Shown: positions 44,564-52,034 of the stretch, in pieces
How the letters are laid out: each line of letters starts with the position of its first letter
How positions within the stretch are numbered: position 1 is the stretch's first letter
Assembly: GCF_938002845.1 (NCBI RefSeq)
Contig: NZ_CALKZP010000013.1
Coordinates: 1 to 56,093, forward strand
DNA from: an uncultured Campylobacter sp.
GTDB lineage: Bacteria; Campylobacterota; Campylobacteria; Campylobacterales; Campylobacteraceae
DNA length: 56,093 nucleotides
Direction: 5' to 3'
Made by a program: the position numbers and the translations under genes
Notes under the pieces: model-generated
Database searches by the model: none
What the model was told of the DNA's origin: nothing
Seen by the model: only the letters and a program-made list of their open reading frames with translations

Positions 44564-45814
44564 CTACATATATTTTTCTAAAACGCGCGGAATTTCGATG
44601 CTACCGTCCTTGCGCTGGTAGTTTTCCATCACCGCGATCAGCGTGCGGCCGACCGCGAGCGAGGAGCCGTTTAGCGTGTGAACGAGGCTGTTTTTCTTGC
44701 CGTCTTTGAAGCGGATCTTGGCTCTGCGCGCCTGAAAATCGCGACAGTTGCTGATCGAGCTGATCTCTCTGTATTGGTTCTGTCCCGGTAGCCAAACCTC
44801 CAAATCCACGGTCTTTGCGGCGCTAAAGCCAAGATCGCCGCTGCAAAGCAGCATGTGTCTGTGCGGAAGGCCAAGGCTAGCTAGCAGATCGCTCGCGCAT
44901 GAAATCATCTCCTCAAGCATCTTTGCGCTATCCTCTGGGTGCGTGATGGCGACGAGCTCGACTTTTTCGAACTGGTGCTGGCGGATCATGCCGCGCGTAT
45001 CGCGTCCCGCCGAGCCCGCCTCCTTGCGAAAGCAGTGGCTGTAGCTGGTGAGCTTGATCGGCAGCTCCTCGCTGCGCAGAATTTCATCATTAAAGAGATT
45101 CGTCGCCGTAACCTCGCTCGTAGGGATTAGGTAGAGGTTTTGCTCCTCGTCGTCTACGCGGTAGAGGTCGTCTTTAAATTTAGGCAGCTGACCCGTGCCG
45201 TAGAGGATCTGATCACGCACCAAAAACGGCATATTTACGAGCTCGAAGCCGCGTGAGTTGTTAAATTCGATCATGTAATTGATGAGAGCCATATTCAGTT
45301 TCGCGCCAAGACCTCGGATCGCGGTAAAGCGGCTACCGCTAAGTTTGACGCCGCGCTCGAAATCAAGCCATCCCAGCGCCTCGCCGAGCTCGAAGTGCTG
45401 CTTGGGCGCGAAGTCGAACGTGCGCGGCTGCAGCACCTTTTTGATACAGACGTTTTCGTTCTCGTCCGCACCGATCGGCACGTCGTCGTCGATGATATTC
45501 GGCACGCACGCGGCGATCGCTTCTAGGCTCTGCTCGCGCTCATTTACGAGCTCGCTTAGGCTTTGGATCTTTTGCTTGTTTTCCTCAAGCTGCGATTTTA
45601 GCGCGCCTACGTCCCTGCCTTCGCGCGCGGCGAGACCGAGCTCCTTACTCTTTGCATTTTGCACGGCTTGAAGATTCTCTAACTCCGTCTTTTTGGATTT
45701 TAGTTCGTTGTAGGCATCCAGTAGCGATTGCAGGGTTTGCGGCGGGACTTTTTTGGCGATGAGTTTTTTATTAAATTCGTCGAAATTCGTCTCGATAAGT
45801 TTTAAATTTATCAT
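44564..45814 (-). CDS. serS: seryl-tRNA synthetase
   Basis: Charges tRNA-Ser. 416 residues, full length. The N-terminal coiled coil (about 30-100) that grips the tRNA long arm, class II motif 2 (SHCFRKEAGSAGRDTRG) and motif 3 (NGSSLAVGRTLIAVMENYQ) are present. First gene of the minus-strand unit serS / repeat protein / nadD-rsfS / NSS transporter. Confidence 0.97.
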   Translation of the reverse strand: MINLKLIETNFDEFNKKLIAKKVPPQTLQSLLDAYNELKSKKTELENLQAVQNAKSKELGLAAREGRDVGALKSQLEENKQKIQSLSELVNEREQSLEAIAACVPNIIDDDVPIGADENENVCIKKVLQPRTFDFAPKQHFELGEALGWLDFERGVKLSGSRFTAIRGLGAKLNMALINYMIEFNNSRGFELVNMPFLVRDQILYGTGQLPKFKDDLYRVDDEEQNLYLIPTSEVTATNLFNDEILRSEELPIKLTSYSHCFRKEAGSAGRDTRGMIRQHQFEKVELVAITHPEDSAKMLEEMISCASDLLASLGLPHRHMLLCSGDLGFSAAKTVDLEVWLPGQNQYREISSISNCRDFQARRAKIRFKDGKKNSLVHTLNGSSLAVGRTLIAVMENYQRKDGSIEIPRVLEKYM

Positions 45815-45918
45815 TTTCTGCCTCTTTTTGGTAATTTAAATTGCGACATTTTAACCAAAGTTTGCTTTAAATACTCAAAATAAACCCACATTTAAGCAAT
45901 ACGGATGAAAAAAAGTGA

Positions 45919-45954
45919 TACAATTCCGTAATATTTTATTATGAAAGGTATTAC
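45919..45954 (+). promoter_or_regulatory. nik operon promoter and NikR-like operator
   Basis: A -10 box TACAAT (45919-45924) is followed by GTAATA (45928-45933), 15 bases, and TATTAC (45949-45954), an interrupted palindrome directly before ATG 45955 that also covers the ribosome-binding site AAAGG. Half-site size and spacing are like those of NikR operators, and the downstream genes transport nickel. Confidence 0.5.
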
Positions 45955-46704
45955 ATGAAGGCAAAATTTGCTTTTTTAGAAATTTTCGCGGCGAGCCTTG
46001 CGTTCGCGCATTTCGGCGTTCTTACGACGGATAAAAATATCGTAGAGGATCAAAAAGATGCTACTTTAAAGCTAAATTTGGAATTCTCCCATCCGTTTTT
46101 ACAGGAGTCTATGAATCTACAAAAGCCCGCAGAATTCGGCGTTTTTATTGACGACGAGAAAAAATCGCTCCTAGGTAGCCTAAAAGAGCAGAAAAAGAGT
46201 GAAAATTCCTATTTCGCGGCGGAATTTAAAGCTGACAAGCCATCGCTTTTAGCGTTTTATTTCGATCCGAAACCCTATGCCGAGCCGGCCGAGCGCAAGA
46301 TGATTCGCCATATCACCAAAACCTACGTCGATGCTTATGGCGCGGGCGAAGGCTGGGATAAGCCGCTCGGGCTAGAGGCGGAGATCGTACCGCTCGTGCG
46401 GCCTTATGCGCTGTATGCGGGCGAGATATTTAGCGGAGTTTTTTTATTGCACGGAAGGCCCGTCCCAGGCGCGGACGTGGAGATCGAGCTATATAACGAT
46501 AAGGGCTACAAAGCCCCTAGCGAGGCGCATGTCACGCAGGTCGTTAAAACCAACGGCGCGGGCGAGTTTAGCTTTGTGATGCCGGTTGCCGGTTGGTGGG
46601 GCTTTGCGGCTCTTAGCGAGGAGGAAGCCGCCAAAGGAAGCGAGCAGCCCGTAAATGAGCTGGGAGCCGTGCTTTGGATCAAGGCGGACGAGCTGAAAAA
46701 ATAG
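45955..46704 (+). CDS. nikK: periplasmic nickel-transport component NikK (DUF4198)
   Basis: A 249-residue protein with signal peptide MKAKFAFLEIFAASLAFA; the predicted mature N-terminus is HFGVLTTDKN, with the leading His expected of NikK proteins that help deliver nickel to ECF-type permeases. The fold is DUF4198 (VRPYALYAGEIFSGVFLLHGRPVPGADVEIE in the second half). It heads the nickel gene set and lies behind a NikR-like operator. Alternative: a cobalt system, since the families overlap. Confidence 0.78.
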   Translation: MKAKFAFLEIFAASLAFAHFGVLTTDKNIVEDQKDATLKLNLEFSHPFLQESMNLQKPAEFGVFIDDEKKSLLGSLKEQKKSENSYFAAEFKADKPSLLAFYFDPKPYAEPAERKMIRHITKTYVDAYGAGEGWDKPLGLEAEIVPLVRPYALYAGEIFSGVFLLHGRPVPGADVEIELYNDKGYKAPSEAHVTQVVKTNGAGEFSFVMPVAGWWGFAALSEEEAAKGSEQPVNELGAVLWIKADELKK

Positions 46705-46716
46705 GGGAGCGGCTCG

Positions 46717-47415
46717 GTGAGATCTCTTTTTTCTGGCGAAATTTGCGCGGCTGCGGATAAATTTAAATTTACGCTTTGGCAGGGCTTTGAAATTTTATTT
46801 TCGCGCGTTTTGCTTTTGGGTGTAAAATTTCCAGCGAATTCTGCAGTTAAAATTTTAAATGGCAAAATTCCGCCGAGTAAAATTTTAAGTAACGAAGCTC
46901 TGCTGTGTAAAATTTTGCTCGGTAGGAATCCGCTCTTAGTAGCTTTGGTACGTAAAATTCCATACCCGTGGATTTACGAGCGTAAAATATCGGCGCGTAA
47001 AATTTCGTTTTTTGAAATTTTGCAAGCCCTGCCTTTTAAAATTTCGCAGGTCCTATTTTGCCGCGCAAGCACCGCGCCGAGATTGCTCGGAGCCTTAAAT
47101 TTTGCGTCGCGAAATCCGCTTGTCGCTCTTACAAAAGTAGCGAGCGAAAATTCTTGCGCCATGCGAGCTGTAAAATTTATCAAATTTACTGGTTCTGCAA
47201 GCAGCTCCGAGGCCGCTCCGAGTCTTGCGCTGACAGCCGCCGCAAACAGGACGCAAGCCGCAAATTTTGCCGCGATTAAAGCTGTAAAGGCAAGATCCAT
47301 AGCAATCAAAGCGATTATCGCAAAGGTCGCAAATGCCTTAAATTTAGCTAGCTCGCGCGTTTTTGCGCGTCTAAAAAGCGGGAGCGATTTAAAGGAGGCG
47401 AGCCGTGCACATTAG
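46717..47415 (+). CDS. repeat-derived open frame inside the nik operon
   Basis: A 232-codon frame from GTG 46717, preceded by GGGGAG, ending 11 bases inside nikM. Residues 45-101 show a strict five-residue period: K45, K50, K55, E60, K65, R70, V75, K80, W85, K90, K95, E100, most followed by Ile, from AAAATT cores exactly 15 bp apart. Overall it is basic and hydrophobic. No family recognised and nickel transporters of this type do not normally carry such a component. It may be filler kept open for translational coupling. Confidence 0.35.
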   Translation: MRSLFSGEICAAADKFKFTLWQGFEILFSRVLLLGVKFPANSAVKILNGKIPPSKILSNEALLCKILLGRNPLLVALVRKIPYPWIYERKISARKISFFEILQALPFKISQVLFCRASTAPRLLGALNFASRNPLVALTKVASENSCAMRAVKFIKFTGSASSSEAAPSLALTAAANRTQAANFAAIKAVKARSIAIKAIIAKVANALNLASSRVFARLKSGSDLKEASRAH

Positions 47416-48004
47416 CGAAGGAGTTTTGAGCGCGCCCGTGCTGCTTGCCGGCTGGGCGGTTACGGCGCCTGCGGTAGCGGCGATTTTATGGCGCGTAAAG
47501 CAGGCTGAAATCCCTAGGATCGCATGTTTTAGCGCGCTGTTTTTCGTCGCATCTTTTGTACACCTGCCTGTGGGCGTCAGCTCCATGCACCTGATGCTAA
47601 GCGGGCTCGTGGGCGCGTTTTTGGGCTCGCGCGCGATCTTGGCGATTTTCGTCGCGCTGTTTTTGCAAGGGGTGTTTTTCGGCTTCGGAGGGCTTAGCGT
47701 GCTCGGTGTAAATACCGCAGTCATCGGCTTTCCGGCGGTTTTGGGCGGGCTCTTTGCCGCCGCCGCAAAAGCGCAAGAGCTAAAAGTGCGCACGCAAAAA
47801 ATTTATCTATTTTTAGCGGGTTTCGTGCCGATCGTCTGCTCGATGCTGCTTCTTGATCTCGTGCTTTTCATTAGCGGGCGGGAGTTTTTTGCTATCGCGA
47901 CGCTCATCTCGCTCGAAGGTGCGATCCTAGCTGTTTTGGAAGGGATCATCACTCTTTTTGCGCTTAGCTTTATTGCGAAATTTTACGGCGGACAGAGGCG
48001 ATGA
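47405..48004 (+). CDS. nikM: nickel ECF permease S component NikM (CbiM family)
   Basis: The metal-binding membrane subunit, 199 residues with about six hydrophobic segments. It begins MHISEGVLSAPVL from GTG 47405; the Met-His start is essential in this family because the N-terminal amine and His 2 bind the metal. The motif VHLPVGVSSMHLMLSGLVG contains the further conserved His residues. Overlaps nikL by four bases (ATGA). Confidence 0.9.
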   Translation: MHISEGVLSAPVLLAGWAVTAPAVAAILWRVKQAEIPRIACFSALFFVASFVHLPVGVSSMHLMLSGLVGAFLGSRAILAIFVALFLQGVFFGFGGLSVLGVNTAVIGFPAVLGGLFAAAAKAQELKVRTQKIYLFLAGFVPIVCSMLLLDLVLFISGREFFAIATLISLEGAILAVLEGIITLFALSFIAKFYGGQRR

Positions 48005-48627
48005 GAGCGCTATTTTTCTTAGCGGTTTTGAGCTCCTTCGCATTTTCGCATGCGCTTCATCTTTTTGCGACTCAAGAGGGCGATAGAGTGGCGATTTATA
48101 GCTATTTTTATAAAAATTCTCCCTGCATGGAGTGTGAAGTTTTAATTAGCGCGGACGGGCGCGAAATTTTGCGGACTAAGACCGATAAAGAGGGACTTGC
48201 GAGCATACGAATACCCGCTAAAAATTTTACTATTCAAATTTACGGAGGTGCAGGGCACGGCGCGCAGATGGAATTTAGCGCCGAGGACTTTGCGCCACAG
48301 AATTCCGGCGACTCCGAAAATTCCACGCCGCAAAATTCTGACGTTTCTAAAAACCCTATGCCGCAAAATTCGAACGCCGCTAAAAATTCCGCGTCCGAAA
48401 ATATTGCGCCGAAAGGCAGTGTATCTAAAGATAAAATTTCAAGCGCTTCAAAGCCTTTGGAAAATTCCGTCTCGCGAAGCATCTTGCCAAAAGAAAGTCC
48501 TAAGGGCGATATTAGGAGCCTGGCGTTTCAAAGCCAGTCCGCCGAGGCGCCTAAAATCGCGCTTTGTTTGGCCTTGATTTTCGGCTTTTTTGGCTTAATG
48601 TGGCTAGCGAAAAGAGCGCGCAAATGA
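48001..48627 (+). CDS. nikL: nickel ECF accessory protein NikL
   Basis: A 208-residue protein with signal peptide ending at about SHA, giving a mature N-terminus of LHLF/HLF type, a periplasmic domain with a Cys pair (SPCMECEVLIS), a Ser/Asn/Lys-rich linker (about 100-165) and one C-terminal membrane segment (IALCLALIFGFFGLMWLA). This layout matches the small extra component (NikL or NikN) of nickel ECF transporters. Overlaps neighbours on both sides by four bases. Its linker is of the same low-complexity type as the inserts elsewhere. Confidence 0.68.
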   Translation: MRALFFLAVLSSFAFSHALHLFATQEGDRVAIYSYFYKNSPCMECEVLISADGREILRTKTDKEGLASIRIPAKNFTIQIYGGAGHGAQMEFSAEDFAPQNSGDSENSTPQNSDVSKNPMPQNSNAAKNSASENIAPKGSVSKDKISSASKPLENSVSRSILPKESPKGDIRSLAFQSQSAEAPKIALCLALIFGFFGLMWLAKRARK

Positions 48628-49271
48628 GTCCCGCCGTATCACTGCTCGCGTTTTTCATCTTCAGCTTCGGCGTCGGACTTAGCGGACAGCTTTACGCAGC
48701 GTTTTTTGCCCCGCCGCTACTTCTTTTTGCGCTTAAAATTTCGATTGCGCGCACGGTCTGCACAAGGCTTGCGGTATTAAATATCTTTGCTATTTTAAGC
48801 GCGTTAAGCCCCGCCATAGTCGGCAACTACGAGCTTGCGGGCGTGATATTTTTGCGCGCGAATTTGATAATGGCGTTTGCGATTTTGCTATTTTACGGCA
48901 AGGATGAATATTTTTTCGCGCGCGGATTTTACGGGCTGGGGCTCGGCGAAAAGCTAAGTTCTTTGGTGTATTGCTGCGGGCGATTCGTAAATTTTTTACG
49001 CTCGGATTTAGCGAGGCTGCAAGCTCTTTTGCGGATGCGCGGATTTGTAGGGACGAGCGGAATTTTCACCTATAAAATTTATGCGAATTTAGTCGGGATT
49101 TTAGCGATTTCGGCGCTTGAGCAAGCAAGAAATTTAAGCTTGGTGATGAGCGCGCGAGGATTTTGCGGTAGGCTATTTTACGAACGTTGCGAGGGCTTGA
49201 GCGTCTTGGAGGCCTCGTTTTTGGCGTTCTTGCTGGCGTGCGTATCTGTTAAAATCGGAGCGATCTTATGA
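48624..49271 (+). CDS. nikQ: nickel ECF transmembrane T component NikQ (CbiQ family)
   Basis: A 215-residue protein with about five membrane segments, starting at ATG 48624 overlapping the nikL stop. The coupling motif LLRMRGFVGTSGIF and the second ARG motif VMSARGFCGRLFY, which contact the ATPase, are both visible. It links the ATPase to NikM. Overlaps nikO by four bases. Confidence 0.88.
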   Translation: MSPAVSLLAFFIFSFGVGLSGQLYAAFFAPPLLLFALKISIARTVCTRLAVLNIFAILSALSPAIVGNYELAGVIFLRANLIMAFAILLFYGKDEYFFARGFYGLGLGEKLSSLVYCCGRFVNFLRSDLARLQALLRMRGFVGTSGIFTYKIYANLVGILAISALEQARNLSLVMSARGFCGRLFYERCEGLSVLEASFLAFLLACVSVKIGAIL

Positions 49272-50044
49272 GCTGCTCGCTTAAGGCGTATGGGATAAGC
49301 GCTAAAAACGGCGAGCGAGAAATTTTTCGCGGCGTAAATTTGAGCGTAGGGCATAAGGAAAAAGTGGCGATTTTGGGCGCGAACGGGCAGGGCAAGACGA
49401 GCCTGCTTCAAATTTTAGGCGGCCTAAGGCAATGGGGCGAGGGCGAGATCGAGCTTTTCGGCGAGAAGCTTGAGTGTGTGGAGGATTTTGCAAAATTTCG
49501 CCACGAGATCGGGTTTTTATTTCAAAACAGCGACGATCAATTTTTGTGCGCGAGCGTGTTTGAGGACGTCGCATTTAGCCTGCGTGCGCAAAATGAGCGG
49601 TTAAAACGAGCACAAAATGCGGAGCAAAGACGTGGAATTCTTTCTAAATTTTTTGGTCGTAAGGCGCAAATTTTAAGGCAGGGCAACGAAAACGACCATC
49701 TAAAAAAGCTTGAAATTTTAAGCGAAGAGCAGATCGAGCGCAAGGCGTTGGAGACGCTGCGACGCTTGGGAATAGAGCATCTGCGCGAGCGAGTGCCCTT
49801 TCATCTAAGCGGCGGCGAGAAAAAGCTGGTGGCGCTTGCGGGCGCGCTGGTGTGCGAGCCTAGGATACTGCTACTGGACGAGCCTACGACGGCGCTTGAT
49901 GAGGCGATGCAGGAGCGCGTGGCGGGGATTTTGGCGGAGCTTGACGTAAGCGAGATCATCGTCTCGCACGATAAAAGCTTCATCGATAAAATCGCAGATA
50001 AAATTTATTATTTAAAATCTGATGGGCTGTATGAAAGTCCATGA
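49268..50044 (+). CDS. nikO: nickel ECF ATPase NikO (CbiO family)
   Basis: A 258-residue ABC ATPase. Walker A GANGQGKTS, Q-loop FLFQNSDDQFLCAS (typical of ECF ATPases), signature HLSGGEKKLVALAGA, Walker B ILLLDEPTTALDEA and switch His in VSHDKSF. An insert of about 50 residues (RLKRAQNAEQRRG ... HLKKLEILSEEQIE) follows the Q-loop region. Last gene of the operon; a tRNA gene lies 58 bases on, antisense. Confidence 0.9.
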   Translation: MSCSLKAYGISAKNGEREIFRGVNLSVGHKEKVAILGANGQGKTSLLQILGGLRQWGEGEIELFGEKLECVEDFAKFRHEIGFLFQNSDDQFLCASVFEDVAFSLRAQNERLKRAQNAEQRRGILSKFFGRKAQILRQGNENDHLKKLEILSEEQIERKALETLRRLGIEHLRERVPFHLSGGEKKLVALAGALVCEPRILLLDEPTTALDEAMQERVAGILAELDVSEIIVSHDKSFIDKIADKIYYLKSDGLYESP

Positions 50045-50101
50045 TAAAATCATAGATAAATTTATCGTTTAAAATCAAGAGGCTTGTATAAAAGTCCATA
50101 A

Positions 50102-50178
50102 TGGCGACCCTTGCGGGATTTGAACCACGCGTTTTCGCACTGAGAATGCAACGTCCTGAGCCACTAGACGAAAAGGTC
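50102..50178 (-). tRNA. tRNA-Glu(CTC)-like gene
   Basis: Folds as a tRNA: acceptor GACCTTT/AAGGGTC, D stem GTCT/GGAC, anticodon stem TTGCA/TGCGA with loop TTCTCAG (anticodon CTC), G73 and encoded CCA. The body resembles tRNA-Glu. The T stem needs an extra unpaired T (GCG-T-GG against CCCGC), giving 77 bases, so it may be impaired. A perfect -10 box (TATAAT, 50189-50194 on this strand) sits 10 bases upstream, implying transcription. Confidence 0.65.
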
Positions 50179-50188
50179 AAGAAGCCGC

Positions 50189-50194
50189 ATTATA
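50189..50194 (-). promoter_or_regulatory. -10 box of the tRNA-Glu-like gene
   Basis: TATAAT read on the minus strand, 10 bases before the mature tRNA 5' end. Confidence 0.5.
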
Positions 50195-50304
50195 GCGACA
50201 AAAACAAAATTTTAGATAAAATGCCTAAATTGTTATAAGCTCTTAAAGGTTATTAATGACGTCATAATGCTAAAATATATAAAATATTCACTATTTGCAA
50301 AACA

Positions 50305-51714
50305 CTATTTCGTTAATTTCTCAACTTCGCATTTTTCATAAATTTCGCTATTTTCGCCTTTTGTTATGATCCTATGCAGGTCTGAGATCAGAAATTTTAA
50401 ACTCTCTTTTGCGTGAATACAAAATCTCCTATCCAAAGAATCAATCGTATTGCCTGCTTTTTCGTTTGCCGCACTTATCGGACAGCCGCCACCACAAATG
50501 CCAAGAGCTTCACATTCTTGACATTCATCCTTTTCAGGTGGCGAGAGATGGCGAAATCTTTGCCAAATTTCATTGGTCGTCGGATTAAAATTTTCATCCA
50601 AGACATTCGTTACAAAATATTTTCTATCATACAAACAGCCTTGGCAAATTCCCACATCTCCGTTTGCCGCAATTACAATCTGTCCACCGCTTGTGGCTGC
50701 ACAATCTGAAAAATAAACGCTTGATTTTGCAAAGGATTTTACCTTTCTCATCATTCTATCTTCATAAATTCCAAGCTTGCGCAGTTCTTTAAACATTTCG
50801 ATTAAAAACTCACTCGTTTTTTGATAATGCAAATCCGAGATATTCTTATCCGACATTAAAATATTAAAACCAAAGCCTTTTATATTGTATTTTTTGACAA
50901 GCTCAAGCATATCGTTTTTATTTTTGATACTATCTTGCGTAAGCGTTATGGAAAGCGAAATTGGAACCCCAAGCGACTTTGCCAAATCAAGTTTTTGTAT
51001 AATTTTTTCAAATACAAAATTTCCGCCGACATCCACGCGCATTTTATTTGTTTCGTCATTACAACCGTCTATCGAAATACCGATATTTACGCCAAGTTCG
51101 TTTAGCTTTAAAAGCCTTTGTTTGTTTAATAAGAGCCCGTTTGTAATCAAATCGAATTCAACTTTTTCTAAAACTTTACAACTCTTTTTAAGCTCGTTAA
51201 TTTTATTTACTATAAAAACAAGTGTTTCGAAATTTAAAAGTGGTTCGCCACCGTAAAATAAAATGGTAGGCTTGGAATTTTCATCGAAATTTGCACTTTC
51301 GAGCTGTTTTATGAAAAATAAAATTCCATCCATTGCCGTTTGCTTACTCATATTTTCTTTTTTGAAGCGCTTTCTCTTTTCCTGATTATTGTTGCCTAAA
51401 AAGCAATATTTACAGGCCAGATTACATTGTTCGCTTAAAATAAAATAGCATACGTTTATTTGCGGCTGAGGAATAACCGATTTTACAAAATTTAAAATTT
51501 TTTCATCATCGCCCTCTTTGACTAAAATTTTATACTTTATCAATTCATCGATTTCGCATTTTAAATCTTGTGATAATTTCACGTTTTTGTCAACGGTCTC
51601 TTTTATTTTCTTAAATTTGTTATCGCTTAAATAGATCGGCTTCATCCTTAAAGAGTTATATAATGCTACATCATTACCTACATGAAAGGCGAAGCCATAT
51701 TTTGAAAAAATCAT
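50305..51714 (-). CDS. radical SAM/SPASM peptide-modifying enzyme
   Basis: A 469-residue protein of the peptide maturase type. Residues 1-90 resemble the precursor-recognition (RRE/PqqD-like) region of such enzymes. The radical SAM motif is CNLACKYC (C97, C101, C104), followed by YGGEPLL (154-160). The C-terminal SPASM region has C338, C357, C360, C398, C401, C407, C411 and C432, enough for two auxiliary clusters. It starts 48 bases after a small Cys-rich gene, its likely substrate, with AAGGA before the ATG. It could form thioether bonds from Cys side chains; other Cys or backbone modifications are possible. The gene is AT-rich, suggesting transfer. Confidence 0.85.
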   Translation of the reverse strand: MIFSKYGFAFHVGNDVALYNSLRMKPIYLSDNKFKKIKETVDKNVKLSQDLKCEIDELIKYKILVKEGDDEKILNFVKSVIPQPQINVCYFILSEQCNLACKYCFLGNNNQEKRKRFKKENMSKQTAMDGILFFIKQLESANFDENSKPTILFYGGEPLLNFETLVFIVNKINELKKSCKVLEKVEFDLITNGLLLNKQRLLKLNELGVNIGISIDGCNDETNKMRVDVGGNFVFEKIIQKLDLAKSLGVPISLSITLTQDSIKNKNDMLELVKKYNIKGFGFNILMSDKNISDLHYQKTSEFLIEMFKELRKLGIYEDRMMRKVKSFAKSSVYFSDCAATSGGQIVIAANGDVGICQGCLYDRKYFVTNVLDENFNPTTNEIWQRFRHLSPPEKDECQECEALGICGGGCPISAANEKAGNTIDSLDRRFCIHAKESLKFLISDLHRIITKGENSEIYEKCEVEKLTK

Positions 51715-51731
51715 AAAAATCCTTGAAATAG

Positions 51732-51757
51732 TATCGGCGGATTTTGGTCCGCCGATA
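51732..51757 (-). terminator. hairpin between peptide and maturase genes
   Basis: TATCGGCGGA and TCCGCCGATA form a perfect 10 bp stem around a 6-base loop in the 48-base gap. On the minus strand no T run follows directly, so partial termination or mRNA protection is more likely than full termination. Confidence 0.6.
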
Positions 51758-51762
51758 AATTT

Positions 51763-51927
51763 TTAGCATATTTCCCATGCAATTTTGTCGTTTTCACTTC
51801 TGCGACCGCGGCACGAGCATACGCACATGCCACAACTGCATGAGCAAAAGCAAGCGCAAGTTCGGCCTGCGACAGCTTCAACAATTTTGCCGAATAGCTT
51901 TTCATATTGATTTATAGTGGCGCTCAT
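51763..51927 (-). CDS. 54-residue Cys-rich precursor peptide (putative RiPP)
   Basis: ATG 51927 follows AAAGGAGAAGAA, a strong ribosome-binding site. The N-terminal half (MSATINQYEKLFGKIVEAV) looks like a leader peptide; the middle is RTCACFCSCSCGMCVCSCRG, eight Cys in 16 residues, mostly every second residue; the tail is RRSENDKIAWEIC with a ninth Cys. Directly followed by the radical SAM/SPASM gene, so it is probably its substrate. Ser, Thr and Ala sit between the Cys, compatible with thioether links. Alternatives: a metal-binding peptide resembling metallothionein. No protease or exporter is nearby. Too short for usual gene finders; a longer overlapping frame (51711-51905) lacks a ribosome-binding site. 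Confidence 0.8.
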   Translation of the reverse strand: MSATINQYEKLFGKIVEAVAGRTCACFCSCSCGMCVCSCRGRRSENDKIAWEIC

Positions 51928-51961
51928 TTCTTCTCCTTTCTCTAGAAATTTACTAATTGCT

Positions 51962-51975
51962 TATCCTATAGGATA
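51962..51975. promoter_or_regulatory. palindromic operator in the peptide/XRE gap
   Basis: TATCCTATAGGATA is a perfect 14 bp palindrome between the divergent peptide and XRE genes, 34 bases before the peptide ATG. A related site (52017-52030, ending ATAGGATA, 11 of 14 matching) ends four bases before the XRE ATG. Likely bound by the XRE protein. Confidence 0.6.
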
Positions 51976-52016
51976 TAGATTTGCGGATTTTATCCAAATA
52001 AAGTTTAATTTTTACT

Positions 52017-52030
52017 TTACCCATAGGATA
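52017..52030. promoter_or_regulatory. second, imperfect operator copy before the XRE gene
   Basis: TTACCCATAGGATA matches the palindrome at 51962-51975 in 11 of 14 positions and overlaps the ribosome-binding region of the XRE gene, which suggests autoregulation. Confidence 0.45.
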
Positions 52031-52034
52031 AAAA

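Noticed and set aside
51711..51905. 64-codon frame antisense to nothing but overlapping the Cys-rich peptide gene in another frame
   Set aside because: No ribosome-binding site and an unremarkable product; the 51763-51927 frame has a strong RBS and the Cys array.
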